Below are positions 34,119 to 46,635 of a stretch of DNA of 64,000 nt, piece by piece (the first letter of the stretch is position 1; each line of letters begins with the position of its first letter). Position numbers and translations under genes: made by a program. The notes under the pieces are model-generated. The model saw nothing but the letters and a program-made list of their open reading frames with translations, was not told the DNA's origin and ran no database searches. The DNA is from Deroplatys truncata. Lineage: Eukaryota; Arthropoda; Insecta; Mantodea; Mantidae. The DNA is taken from the NCBI GenBank assembly GCA_030765065.1, contig CM060978.1:108495192-108559191 (forward strand), read 5' to 3'.

Positions 34119-35255
34119 TAATAATGGCTTAATGTGTAACTGGCATGGGTTTTTATGTTATATCTACAGTACATTTTGGAAAACATATTTAAAAAATGGA
34201 ATCAACTGTGCAGTGATTTGATAAGATTAAGCTGAAAATCTATCAGTAATAGGTGTGCTTGGGCTGGAAAAAATTGAGCACTCTAATATGCATAACTATT
34301 TTGTGAAGAAACACAAAGTTCTTAGAACGGGTTCACACATGGGTTTTATTACAAATTAGGCTTGTACATAATCATGTAAGAAGCAGTATGTTATGTAATA
34401 ACATAAAATAACAATTACAATACTTAGCACATAGAACATTTATTCACAAAAATACATAAATACTCAATATCAGGAAACCGAATGATTAGAGAATGTTACA
34501 AAGAAACTACTTCCGCTTGTAGATGTAGATCAGTGCAAATCTAAAGATGTACTAATTCAGCTGATCACCAACTTGTCTATTTTACATTTGCCCATTAAGC
34601 TGTTAGCACTGTTGACATAAGCTGCTGTTGGCTTTATGCGAATACAGGGCAGGACAAACAGACCATATACCTCTTTGGTGTCTCCTGGCATCCTAGTGAG
34701 AGTTCATCCTCCCTCTTAGGTTAAAACAATAATGTATATTTCTAATATTGGCAGATTTAAAAAAGATAAGCAGCATAATGTATGTGAGCAATTTATGCAC
34801 TGAGCATAAATTAGCAAACAGAACAAAAAGCTTGCATAGAGATTCAGTCCTTGTTGCCAATACTTGGATTTGCCAGTTATAATCCCTTGTATGTATAGGC
34901 TGAATAGTAATACTATCTTCAAAGTTCAGTGCATAAAGATAGAGGATACAGTAACATTGAAACAGTATTGTATATGAAATAGTATTGTGGAGATAGAGGT
35001 TATTATATCCAGAAATCCAATTGGGTGATAGCTAAAAATCATTTCACGGAAATCATTGAAGTCTCCTCTTTGTCCACCACCAAACTTTCATCTCTGTGAT
35101 CTTCAGGATAATAATTACTTTGATCCATTACTTGGAGATAAATGTCAAGAAAACACCAACAATTTGGAGTGCGCAGTACGTACTTGTCTCTGAAAATGTT
35201 GGAATTCTTGGCTTTGGGAGGTACATCCCAAGAACTATGAGGAAAATAACTACTT
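34119..35255. other. Intron sequence without recognised elements
   Basis: This is AT-rich intron between the exon at 34006 and a tandem repeat. No exon, RNA or repeat end was recognised. Confidence 0.4.
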
Positions 35256-35259
35256 TAGT

Positions 35260-35592
35260 TTTGTTTTCAAGTAAGTTCTTTGTGCATTGTCTAAGTTCAA
35301 ACTAATGTTAAAAACATATCTGTTTCAAATTGTGAAGTGATGTAGGTTAACATTGCCTCTGTCAACTGCCTTTGTTTTCAAGTAAGTTCTTTGTGCATTG
35401 TCCAAGTTCAAACTAATGTTAAAACATATCTGTTTCAAATTGTGAAGTGATGTAGGTTAACATTGCCTCTGTCAACTGCCTTTGTTTTCAAGTAAGTTCT
35501 TTGTGCATTGTCCAAGTTCAAACTAATGTTAAAACATATCTGTTTCAAATTGTGAAGTGATGTAAGTTGACATTGCCTCTATCAATAAGACA
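35260..35592. repeat. Tandem repeat, three copies of about 110 bp
   Basis: Copies start at 35260, 35371 and 35481 with TTTGTTTTCAAGTAAGTTCT and end in GTGAAGTGATGTAGGTTAAC and ATTGCCTCTGTCAAC. Copies differ at a few positions only, mainly in the last one (GTAAGTTGACATTGCCTCTAT). The unit contains AGTGATGTAGGTTAACA, close to the Penelope tail motif AGTGATGTAGTGTAACA. Confidence 0.9.
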
Positions 35593-35594
35593 TA

Positions 35595-36380
35595 GATATT
35601 GAAAGCATGCTCTGCGACCCAACCATTGTCTGGCATTGACTTAAGCCTGTGTGCACAAAGTTTGGACTGACAAAAGAACAATTTGGAAGTTTGAGATGTT
35701 CAACAAGAATATGTGGGAGTTAACAGACTTGAGCTTAAATCCATGCATACAGAAGCATTATACAGAAATAAGACTTGAACCACTTGACATTTTGGAAAAA
35801 TACCAAGATAGTGTATAAGATGGTTTACATTAATCTGAGAATGGAAATGAGAACGGGAAACAAAGCAGCAGGTAACTTTTTGGTTCACAATACCCCAGGA
35901 ACAACAATGATAATGCATATCAACCCCATATTGGCAGCAAAGTGGAAAGTCAATTTTGCACATTGGGATGTCAATTGTTTGTAACTGACCAATGATATTT
36001 TTTTTACCTGCTTCAAATTCGGCCAACATAATGCAGGTGAGCCAACATAAATATCTGATAGGGGAAGCATTTTCTAAATGCAGATCCATTACTATTTCCA
36101 GTTTTGCTAATCATACCAAGCTCCATTCATTATGAAGTGTATATTAAAATTGTTTGCTTTTCTTTGTTATAACCCGACCAAGGCAGGTGCACTGGAAGCG
36201 GAAAGCAGGCGAACTAATGCGATACGACCACACATATACATCATGAAATGCTGTAGAGTCTGGTTTACTGCTGCATAGTATTCACAGTGCTAGTGATGGA
36301 ATGTAAAGAAATAAAGTTATTCACAAGCAAGTGCAGCGTGTTATTTATAATGTTATTAACTTTTGTGATGAAAAGAAGAA
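35595..36380. other. Unclassified intron sequence
   Basis: A 129-codon open stretch on the - strand (35700-36089) has no recognised domain and no family signature; I treat it as chance. No other feature was seen. Confidence 0.35.
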
Positions 36381-36399
36381 AGAAGGTCAGAAAATACCT

Positions 36400-37885
36400 A
36401 TTACAAATACTATTGAATGTGCTGTTGCTTTTACCAGCTACAGCAAGAACAACTATATGCAAACTTAGAAAGTGGGGCGAGTAAAATTAAATCTCACCTC
36501 ATAAGATTGGTAAACCCTGCAAATAAAGTCATTATGGACGAAATGGACAAGTGCATCATTAGAAGAAAATATCAAGATTATTACGAGGTTAAAAAAAATC
36601 CCTACACTGCAAAAACTATTGAAATTTTGCAAGAAAGAGATTAATTTCACTGGGGGTAAAGAAGCACTTAGGAAAATAATGAAATCTATTGGATTTCGAT
36701 TTAAAAGGTGTAAAAATAAAAGGAGTGTACTGAGCGAACGTCTTGACATAGTGGCTCAAAGAGCATCATTTCTTAAGCTCCTTGTACACTGATCAAACTT
36801 TTTTTTCAATTCAAGATTTTACAAGAAAAATTGTCAATCATTTTTCAATATGTGACAAGATTGGACAAGACTTGACAATGTCATAAATGTGTATGTACAA
36901 GTTGTCTTTTTTCAAACTGAAACCCTTCAGAATACATTAATAAATAATTTATCACGCACAAAGCAATTTATATTTGCATCATGGTATAACAGTTTGCAAT
37001 GAAATACTGTTCTATACCAATATTATGTAGCACTTTCACGTATTTGAAATCATATTACAACTGATAGGTTAACCATACTATATAACATTGCATTAATGTA
37101 TACTTAGTTCGGCAATCTGCCTGGCAATTATTTCTTCATCTGCTTCATCCTGTGGTAACCCATGAGTCCTGGACATATGGACATGACCAGCTTATGTATA
37201 ACCTAATCAGTTCGCATACAACACATTTGGCCGGGTAGTCATTTTTAGTTTACTTTTCGCTTCCTGCCATGATGCAGATTTCATGACGCACTGTAAATAC
37301 TCGAATTTCATTGGCTAAAGCTATCAAATTATTGTCAAATCTTTGATCGTTTAGAGCATGTCCTGATTTGTTTTCAAGACTTTCAAAGAGTTTAAAGTAT
37401 TGGAAGCAATTTAACAAGAAAAGTTGTAAAGTTGTGACAACTCTTGAAAGGTCTTGTAAAGTATTGAATTTGACAAAAATTTGATTGTGTACAAGGGGCT
37501 TTAGAACACTTAAAAGAAATGAATGCAGGGAAAATAAGCCAGTGATATACATGGATGAAACCTGGATTCACACCCACTACAGAGTTTCCAAGTGTTGACA
37601 GAGTGACAATGTTCCAGGAGTATATGCAAATACAGTGCTGGACAGTGTCTTATTATCGTGCATACTGGCTGGGAGATGGGATTTATTCCAGGTGTTTACT
37701 TCATTTACAATTCCAAATCCAAAACATCTGACTACCTCAATGAAAAGAGCTACGAAAACTATTCCAAATGGGTGCAAAACCACCTATTTGTTTTATGTCA
37801 GTCACCATGAATGATGTCTACAGTGAAGAGTCTAGTATGCACAATATAGATCTAAATGCCATGTCCAAAAGCGAGAAGGTTAAAA
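36400..37885 (+). pseudogene. Decayed DDE transposase split by a MITE
   Basis: 36440-36775 encodes a frame-broken N-terminal part (PYTAKTIEILQ, then GGKEALRKIMKSIGFRFKR and RASFL). After the insertion at 36779-37499, 37500-37800 continues with NKPVIYMDETWIHTHY, the first catalytic Asp region of a Tc1/IS630-like arthropod transposase, and WDLFQVFTSFTIPNP..., degraded. The later acidic residues are not found. Confidence 0.55.
36779..37500. mobile_element. MITE-like element with terminal inverted repeats
   Basis: The left end is GCTCCTTGTACACTGATCAA and the right end is the complement GCCCCTTGTACACAATCAAA; both continue with TTTTT-CAA-TTC and AC/TTTTACAAGA similarity for about 50 bp. The flanks are TTAA on the left and TTTA/TTAG on the right, which is suggestive of a 4-bp target but not exact. 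The interior is noncoding. Confidence 0.6.
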
Positions 37886-38342
37886 TTTGACCAAGGTTTC
37901 TTTCCCGTTTCCAGGACTCAAGAAAGCTTCCCATTAATTGTGAATGCTAACATTATAATACATGTATTTTAACTTTATCATTCTTGTTCTGCTTTCTATT
38001 CTCGATTATTGTAAACCAGACTTATTGGTACCTATATCTTTTTTATGCACATTTCCATGTGGTCTATTATACCCTGGTATCCAAATACAGTATTTAGCAT
38101 GTACCTGTATGTTTATCTAAGCCATAACCTGTAAAACAAATTTGTTAATGGAATGTAAAATTCAAACAATGGGGAGAAAATACTCTTAACCATTCTTTCT
38201 GATAAAGGAAAAAAAATAAAGGAAAAGTTAATGCTAAGATTTTGAACCCTGATAGCCTTTGTAAAATATATGCTTTACCTCTGAGACTCATCTTATACTG
38301 AATTCCTTTTGTTCTGTTTATGCAGCAGATGTAACACAATAA

Positions 38343-38933
38343 GGGGTCATTTCACAATGAAAATTAAGCATTAGACAACAGCTTAAAACTTAGACATAAA
38401 CTTGATACAATGTGTTGTCATTCATATCAACAAATGCAAACTTAAGCAGCAGCCACTCGTAAGAGAGCATTAAACAGCTTAGGTAATAATGGCGACCTGT
38501 GAAGCGACAATTGAACAAAAGAGGTTGTGTACCTGTATCAAAATAAGCAAGACCCAGTTAAAGGACGTTAAACTCTCAAAAAAGCATCACCTACAATAAC
38601 AATTTGTTTTGCTGTGATTTTTATAAATACCCCGGTGATTCCTGGCCTGTAATCTTGCACAGAAAGTGTGTTAGCGACTCAACATATGGTGAAAATCTGA
38701 TGCAAGGTGGCAGAATGAGCATGTGATGAGAATTGTTCTGATTGGCTAGTTTCTTATGTTTGATGCAGACATAAACTTAAAAGCTTGGACCTTGCAAGCT
38801 TCTAAGTTTACATCTAATTCAATGTTTATTTTTATATTTACGTGATTAATTGTGGATGGTTCTATTACAATAAATAGCATCTAACTTTTAATTTATGTTA
38901 TTCGTATGGTTAATTTTCATTGTGAATGGGGCC
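38343..38933. mobile_element. Harbinger-like MITE
   Basis: Terminal repeats are GGGGTCATTTCACAATGAAA (38343) and, inverted from the right, GGCCCCATTCACAATGAAAA. TAA flanks both sides (38340-38342 and 38934-38936), the 3-bp target size of PIF/Harbinger elements. The 591-bp interior has a second inverted stretch (TTAGACATAAACTTGA against TAAACTTAAAAG/GATGCAGACATAAAC) and no protein. Confidence 0.62.
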
Positions 38934-39280
38934 TAAGACAAGTAGCATATTTGTCTTATATTGACGGGATGATTTGTCTTATATGAACTGCACTGGAAAA
39001 CAAAATGTGAAATATTTCAGAGAAAGCTCAAGTCTTTTTTTCAGCATTATACAAGTTAGTAATAAAGTGTATATTGATTTATGTTTGTACAGGGTTTTTC
39101 AGAATTCAACCGCATAAATTTGAAAGATTGAAGAGGGGCCTTAAACATTTTGAGATAGGGAACTTATGGTCTGGATTTAATTACAAAAATATGTGTAATT
39201 TATGGTACTGGATGTTAGTCAGAGATACTCGAATAAAAAGAACAGAAACATTTAATGTATCAAGCAAAATGTTCATTTCC

Positions 39281-40062
39281 GAGGCACATCCGTAAAGTAA
39301 GTTTCCCACTTGTCCCACAGCTAGCAAACCATATGTTTTGCATGAAGCGACTGTATGTACATGATAGAGTAATGAACGGTGCATGCCTAGCAGAACTTCC
39401 CAAGGTCTCACATTAGCTTCGTAGCAGTGGCTGAAAATGGAGGCTCGTATTCCAGCTACTGCTGCATGCTAAATGAGTTGCTGATAAAGTTTTGGAATGC
39501 ACAAAGCATAATGCCAATTGGAATTCATTGTCAGCTGTACCAGGTCTATAGGCCTAACGCCATGAGCAAGCAGATGGTGCATCATTAGTGCAGAGGCTTT
39601 GCAGCAGGTTGGCAAAATGTTCATGGTAAGGAGTGCAGCTGACGATGAATTTCAATCGGCGCTATGCTCTGTAATGGCGGATGGCCTCCTGCTGCACTCC
39701 TCCTCATAAACATTTTGGCGATCTGCTGCAAAGTTTCTGCACCAGCAATGCACCATCTGCTTGCTCATGATTTAGGCCCATAGACCTGGCACAGCTGACA
39801 ATGAATTTCAATCAGTGGTATGTTCTATGCATTCAAAAACTTTATCACCAACTGCACTTTGCACGAGGCAGTAGTTGGAATATGAGCCTCCATTTTCAAC
39901 CACTGCTATGAAGCTACTATGAGACCTCAGGAAGTTCCACTAATATATGTGTCATGCCACGTTATTATTCTATCACGTACACACAGTCGCTTAGCACAAC
40001 ATATGGTTTGCTAGCTGTGGGATGAGGGGGAAACTTACTTTATGGATGTACCTCATATGTTC
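39281..40062. mobile_element. Long inverted-repeat (foldback) element
   Basis: Two arms of about 375-390 bp are imperfect inverse copies: 39281-39655 and 39670-40062. The outer ends are GAGGCACATCCGTAAAGTAA and, inverted, GAGGTACATCCATAAAGTAA. Matching blocks include CATATGTTTTGC, AATGGAGGCTC, AATTTCA-TTGTCAGCTGT and GATGGTGCAT. The centre is about 15 bp. Arm divergence of roughly 15-20% by eye suggests an old insertion. The end sequence resembles mariner-type terminal repeats but the class is not certain. Confidence 0.65.
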
Positions 40063-41130
40063 CCTTATTGGAGAAAACTTGGAGTTATCGGTGATTACTC
40101 TTGTTCAATGATATGGGATCACTGTTTTGCTAGAAATTTGCTACTGACACCAGCATAAAGAATTTGTGACACTGGAAGCTAATCATACAGCAGCTACTTG
40201 TGCATTTGTCAGTTGACAAAGTGAAGATTGCTAACTGAAAGGTAGGTGGTTCAAACTCTGCACCTCACATATTGCATTTTAGGCGTACTGAGAACACATT
40301 TAGTTTAATAATAATTACAGTGATCATTCGTGATATGAAAATGTATTGGTATTGCATAATGCTACAACATTCTACCCATTTTTCACGTTCAAAAATAGGA
40401 AAACCAACAAAAATAACAGCAAACCAGAAATAGCTGAATAAATCCTAGCATTAGCAAGATAGCCAAATTAACAACAAACTCCCCTACTATCCGCAAAAGT
40501 GTTATTAACATGCAGTACTACTGGACGAGTCATGGTGATAGCCTACAAAAGTCTTACTTGTAGAAGAAACAAGTTAGAGGGAAACAGAAAAGCTTTGTGA
40601 ATGCAAACTAGTTTCCCATTTGATTATTTGTATGCTTGCTGTTGACAACCTGTATCCCACATGGAGCATTTTCAATATTATTCAAGTGAGCCATTCACAA
40701 TTTCTACAGCAAAACATGAATAATGATTATTCATTTGCAGACTGGTAGATATGATTTTAATGTATGGTAAAGCTAGAGGGTGTGCATCCATAGCAGTACA
40801 GCGAAAGATATCCAGACAGACAATATCCTCATTGTAGCACCTTTCAGTTTGTCCATTAGTGTCTACAAAAGACTGGATCCCTGTCACTTCATAGACCAGA
40901 TGCTGGTGCTAATCTTGCTTCGAATAACAAGTGCTCAACAGACTGCAGGCTCATCCTTCAATAAGTATTTGTGCACTTGCACATGCCATGAATACAAACT
41001 GCAGTAGTGTTTGGGAAGTCCTGCAAGAGGAATGGCTCTACCCATATCATATCTGAAAAGGCAGACCTTAGGATCAGCGGACTTTACTCTCTGGTTACAG
41101 TTTTGCAACTGAGCAAAATCATGGGGGAAA
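40062..41130. other. Unclassified intron sequence
   Basis: No clear element was seen. Frames near 40680-41000 are short and not recognised, though they may be the eroded N-terminal part of the transposase that follows. Confidence 0.35.
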
Positions 41131-41134
41131 TGGG

Positions 41135-42565
41135 CACTTTTTGTCCTCATTGCTGTCCACTAACAAAGCCGCTTTCACCAGAGACAGGAACACCACATGT
41201 GGGACTACTTAATCAGCACAGGTTCAACATGAACATGTGGACTGATATAGTTGGTAGCTATTTAATTGGCCCATACCTTCTTCCACAGCTAAATCGGTAG
41301 GTGTACCTTCAGTTTTTACTTTCTCTACTACGTATAGTAAGTAGGGGAAGTATTGTACTCCACCCAAAAATTTGATACCGAGATTTCACCGGAAATACAT
41401 GTTTTGAGGTCCCCTGAATCCAAAAATGCATTTTTGGAAACATGTCCATGTGTCTGTCTGTGAACAGCATAACTCAGAAACAAACGGTCGGATAAACACC
41501 AAACTTGGTATTTAGGTTCAGTATCTTCCAGAGATGCGACACAAAGGTTTTCAAGAAAATCCCCTCACCCCAGAGTACCCTTTACATGGAACATTTTTCG
41601 AAAATTTTAATTTTCTAAAAAATGGCTCTAACGATTTTGATTAAAATATCATATGTTTAAGATATTTTCATGACAAATAAAATGTATATCTTGAATTTTC
41701 TGGGAATGTCTCCAAAAGTATTCTTCATTGTGAACGACTTTTGGTAAACTGGTAAACCATAACATTTTTGTTGAGTGAACCATTTTCAAGATATTGCTTG
41801 TTATTCCCTTAAATTTTTCAATACTTATTTTCTCAAGTGGGAATTCGTTATTCTTTTTTTTTTTTTTTTTTGTCTTGGATATGCAAAGAGTATTAATCTG
41901 TGGCAAAGGGAATAGTGCTGCACCTAGCAACCAGCTATTAAGGGATATGTATGTGCTTAAAGGCTACTGTATTTTGATACTGCCCTTGTAAATATATATT
42001 CCCCTTACATCTACAAGAAAATTAGCAATAGGATAGAGTCTGCAAATGTTTATCTCGATTAACATGAAGTAGATGGAGAATAAGTGTTTGTAAAAATAGT
42101 TTGTACAAGAGTAGAGAAAGTCATGTGAGTGTAACACGTCAGATTTGTTATTAATGTACTGCTTGTATTCCTGAAAGACGTCCCTTTAAAAATTTGACAT
42201 CAAGTGTGCTGCCAGCATGATGGGGCTGCCCCTCATTTTGGTAGGAACAAAAGGCAGCATCTGGATATATTTTCCTGACAGCTGGATTGGAACAGGCAGT
42301 CCAGTAGCCTAGCCACACCACACTCCCTTTATCTTACCTCCTTAGATTTGTTTCTATGGGGATACAAGAGTGGTGTTTGTTAACACTAGTTGCCTCTGAT
42401 GAAGAATTACTGGCAGGATATTTGGTTGCCTGTGACAGAATTCTAGTCACTCCAGGAGTTTTTGAAAGAGAGCAGAACTTATGTAATTTCACAGGGATGT
42501 TGGCAACCACCATTTTAAACAATTCCTGTAATTTTTTCCTAACCAATGCACAAATTCTGCAAATA
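41135..42565 (+). pseudogene. Mariner/IS630-type transposase split by an ACT repeat
   Basis: 41180-41300 reads HVGLLNQHRFNMNMWTDIVG then YLIGPYLLPQLNR; after the insertion (41314-42147) it continues with FLKDVPLK-like remnants, ILVGTKGSIWIYFPDSWIGT and GSPVA near 42236-42310, then LWGYKSGVC- and CDRILVTPGVFERE-like stretches to 42560. The order RFGVNVWAGIVGxxLLGPYxLP...RWIGRGGPVxWPPRSPDL...TPGxFxRVRQN is what I recall from a common arthropod DDE transposase. Many frame breaks are present. Confidence 0.65.
41314..42147 (+). repeat. ACT interspersed repeat, copy 6
   Basis: This is a full copy with left end TTTTTACTTTCTCTACTACG and right end GTAGAGAAAGTCATGTGAGT...CGTCAGATTTG. The transposase frame on each side gives the approximate borders: GTGTACCTTCAG on the left and TTAATGTACTGC on the right. 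It has a T-run of 18 (41853-41870). It lacks the internal stretch around the CACTACACAAAA landmark, a deletion relative to copy 2. Confidence 0.8.
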
Positions 42566-42569
42566 AGGT

Positions 42570-44150
42570 CAAGTTTCACTGTACCATCTTGTTTATGACC
42601 ATAGATTTTCTTGACAGTATTTATGTTTTTCATATATTGAAGCGTAAAATGTGTGTACATTAACATCTTGCTAAATCTAAAAGCAAACATTGTTTTTGTT
42701 TCCTACATCGTGCTTTATTTTCGTTTCAGAAAATTATTTTCATTAAGAAGTGTAAAACGAAATGCATTTATCTTATGATTTATTCATTCTTTAACATATT
42801 TGCTAAAACTAAAATAAAAAACCGTTGTCCTGTATTTCCATTGTTTACTTTTCAGAGGAGAGTAATTCTTTTCATTAATGGCAAATTTCCATTTTATTAA
42901 AATTCCCCTTTTAAATATTTGCAAGCCTTACACACTGCCTGACAAACAAATAAACTATCACATCGATGTGGTGCTGTTGTATTTCATAACATTACTAAAA
43001 TAGAACCACAGAAGTACATTTTTAAGCAACAAAAATCAAATTCTGACCTTTTGTAGCAATAACGCCCTCCCTCCAAAAAAAATTATTTCCAACTCTGCAG
43101 CCTAAACATTGAGCTATGGGGCATCAATGAGCTTGTTTTAACTGCTTACCCACGTTGATCACAAAGCTGAGTGGCAGCAAATTAGGCATGCTATCCTCAT
43201 TTGATTTCACTTCATTGCAGGGAAATTGGAACCTGCAAGATTGTCACTTCACTATTACAAAATTGTTTATTATCCTTCTGCATCCCTTTGAGTGTGTGTG
43301 GTCAAATTTTTTAACGCCTTTGTGAGTGTTATTTGTTTTGAAACTTAATGAATGTTATTTGATGAAACAATGAAAAAGACCACATTTAAATTTGTATTTA
43401 TGCTGGAAGCTTTTAATTATAAATGCGATTTCTGTTAAATGCAAGATAATTTATAAGGGAGACCTTGCCCTTACCAATGTTCAAGGGTGCATCACTGAGT
43501 ACATAGTATATAAGAGGAAAAAATGATATGCATATGGTAAAGTTCCCCTGTTTGTAGTTCATGGAGATACAATTTTCCATGGTTTATATAATTTTTTTAT
43601 CCTAAACCTACAAAGTTCCCATCTTGAACAACTTATTGAAATACAAGTGTTTCACAGTATGCATTTTTCTTTTTTTAATCCTGATTTTTAAGATGAATTT
43701 CCTCTGGTTCAAATAGATTTTTCTTTGGAGATTGTTGAACATTTCTATTATTACAAGGCATTGCTTCCAAAGTACTGTATCTGTTTTTCTATCCCAATGA
43801 CTTACAAACTTGCAGCACTTGCCTTCATAATTACAGGTCATTCAGATGATTGTATGAATGATCATTTAGTTGTGCTGTATATGTTAATGCCTGTAGCAGC
43901 ACATGCCATGAAACACACTGTTTTGGGTACACGTGACACTAGGTGGCACTAGTATCTTTATGCAGCACCAGGCATGCATTTCAGACTGCTACATTTCCAG
44001 TATAATAGGGATTGAACACACTAAATGACTTCTCTGCAATAATAATCTCTCTCATTATGTTACACATCACAAGGACATAGAGGGAACTAAGATGAGCTTG
44101 CATTTTGTATTTTATGTTGAACCAGGAAGAGAATGGCTTGATATGCATCT
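42570..44150. other. AT-rich intron sequence
   Basis: No recognised element. The frame at 43725-43952 has no family signature. Confidence 0.4.
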
Positions 44151-44153
44151 CAT

Positions 44154-44580
44154 TTTTACTTTCTCTGCTGTTGGAGGAAGTGAAATTCCATACAGAGATT
44201 TCACCAGAAACATGTTCTGAGGCTCCCTGATTCCAAAAAAAACAACATCTGTGAACAGCATAACTCAAAAACAAAAAGTTGGTTAAATACCAAATTGATA
44301 ATTTAAGTTCAATATCTTCCAAGGTTGAGAGACAAAAATTTTCAATATCACCCCACCGCAACTATCCTTTATATAGAAAATTGTTCCTTAATATCTTCTC
44401 AAAATGGCTCCTCTGATTATTAAAATACCATATGTTTAAGATATTTGTATGGCAAATAAAATTATATCTTATATTTTTTGGGAATAGCCTCTAAAGTGCT
44501 CTTCATTCTGAATGACTTTTATATAATTGGTAAACTGTAGGTGATAGACAAAATCTCACTACACAAAAAGCACACATTTG
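44154..44580 (+). repeat. ACT repeat, copy 7 (5' half)
   Basis: The left end TTTTTACTTTCTCTGCTGTT through AACAGCATAACTCAAAAAC, TTCAATATCTTCCA and TTTTTTGGGAATAGCC to CACTACACAAAAAGC is present. The right third is missing. Confidence 0.6.
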
Positions 44581-44869
44581 AGGACCACTTTTGCAAAACT
44601 CACTTTATGCAAAAAATAAAATTTTACAGAATCAAATTTTTTTAATTAACAAGTAACTTCAAAGGGAAAAATGCTTATCAGCAATATTTGTACAGCTTTG
44701 ATTATGATAGTCTTTGCACGTCAAATTTTTAATAGTTCATTAACTGCTGGGAATAGAAAAACAGCTTTCTTTTTCAAAACTTACTTTATGCTCAAACTAG
44801 ATCAGAGTTACCTGAATATTAAATGGCTACTTTATACATTTAAGTTTTAAATTGCTATTTTTTTCTCTC

Positions 44870-45587
44870 TTCTACACAACTTCTACCCCATAAATTCTCC
44901 ATGAGCTGCCATTATCTCCTCACCATTTGCAGAGAGTATGTTGTAGAAACTTGCAGCATCCTTAAGAATGGTAAGGAAATGCAATAGCTTCTTTACATCA
45001 TTTTCTGCATTCATGTGGTTTTCCTTGGGAATAATGGCAGCAGATTTCATGGCTATGAAATAAGGAATGTTCTTTAAAACATCACAACGTACTTCTGATC
45101 CAGAGAAATACATCGTTTTAAAGGCACATTGAATGTTACTATTGGTTTGGCTCTAAGATATTTCCCGTACATCCATCATTTTGAAAGGCAAGGTAGCCTT
45201 CAAGATTTCTTTAGAAATTCATTTGAAATCATAGGAAAAACAGTTTTATCCCCACATCAGCAGCTTTCCAAACTTCATTTGAATATTCCTGTATTCACAA
45301 GGTGATATGACCTGTTCTTTCTTCCGATTTTCCTTCTCAATGCTACCAAATACACAACCTGGTGGCATGAAAGTGTGTCTGAATGGAAAAATAGTGGGTA
45401 AGTTTAGAGAATACTTTGGGTGTTTCACACAGCACACAGAGCATTATAGAATTCTTGTTCTGGCGGTGCACGAGTCTGAAAAAAGCTAAATTTCAGTCCT
45501 TTCTTACCAAGATCTCTGGTCTTTCTTCCAAATAATGTAGGAGGAAATGTAGTGCAGATGCGATTTTATTTGCACCTCCTCCAGATT
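44870..45587 (-). pseudogene. Unclassified transposase-like remnant (interrupted by the LTR element)
   Basis: The - strand shows an open stretch (45113-44883, including IPYFIAMKSAAIIPKENHMN) and eroded frames up to 45587, for example LHYLEERPEIL- and LVHRQNKNSIML-like. The other side of the LTR element (about 54297-54440) gives TFYYTCHELE-like frames, so the two sides may be one ORF that the LTR element split. I do not recognise the family; a DNA-transposon-derived ORF is a guess. Confidence 0.35.
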
Positions 45588-46635
45588 TGCAGTAGTTTTA
45601 ATGTTGTATTTATTGTAACATTATTGTAGCTCCACGTTTGGGAGCCAATATGCGACGGAATCTGTTTGTTTACGTAGTATGTGTGTTTTTGTGTTTGTTA
45701 GCCCCAAGTTGTGGAAGCCAATTTGCGATAGAAATGTTTCTCACGTAATGTTGTTTACATCAGTATTGAAGCCATCTTGTGACGTCACTCCTTTGTCTGG
45801 TTTGTAGCTCCCTCTGGCGTTAGAAATTTGCATCAATTAGGGTTCGAAAGAATTTAAAGTTTTGTATATTGTCCTCCAGCTAGCTATTTAGGTCGAACAT
45901 TTATCTCTTGCAGGGTGTGAATCGGAAAGGAATCTTTTATCCAGAAATTATACTTAATGAAGAAATTGGTTTTATAACTTTTATTGTCGAACACATTCAC
46001 GAACACTTTTACACATTGATTTAGATACTCGCCAAACTGAAACTGTTTGTAATAACTTCTTATCACTTTTAACTCACGTACTTCAACTTTGTATATATTT
46101 AACTGTATAATACTTTAGATTCTCATAATTCTGCTGCGCGTAACTTATGACGAACTGAAGACAGCGTGTTAGAAATTTTTTTGAACTGGGCGACCGACGT
46201 ATAAGGTATTGAGAATTTTGTTGAACTGTGGGGCGATCTACCTCGGACCTGGCTTATATACTCCCACTCCTCGACATGCCTAAAGATTATAAATGAACTG
46301 CTATTGGCTAATAAAACGCGCCAACATTAGCGTCTATTTTAATATCCAATGAAAACCACGAATACATATTACTTTAGGAACTATTCTAGAATGTTCTAAA
46401 CGGAAAAAACGCGCGAAACATTACGTAACTTCCTTGTTCCCAGTAATGATAAACAACTCACCCCATCGCTGCATTATTGCGTTATTATTGACAGTTTCAG
46501 TAAAGCCTTATATTATTATTTACCAATAATAATTACAATTAATAAACATCTGAAATCAATGTCACATAAAAATACATATTTATATTACAATCATTATTTA
46601 CCTTTAAGTAATTTGTGATACAAATTACCGTATCA
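45588..46635 (-). repeat. 3' LTR of the gypsy element
   Basis: On the element strand it starts TGATACGGTAATTTG and ends ...ACTACTGCA, the usual TG...CA. It matches 53249-54296 except for two transitions I noticed: A/G in GACCGACGT(A/G)TAAGG and C/T in AAAAACG(C/T)GCGAAAC. Confidence 0.92.

Noticed and set aside
35700..36089. 129-codon open frame on the minus strand as a gene
   Set aside because: It has no domain, no recognised family and odd, Cys-rich composition, in an intron of AT-rich sequence; chance is the simpler reading.
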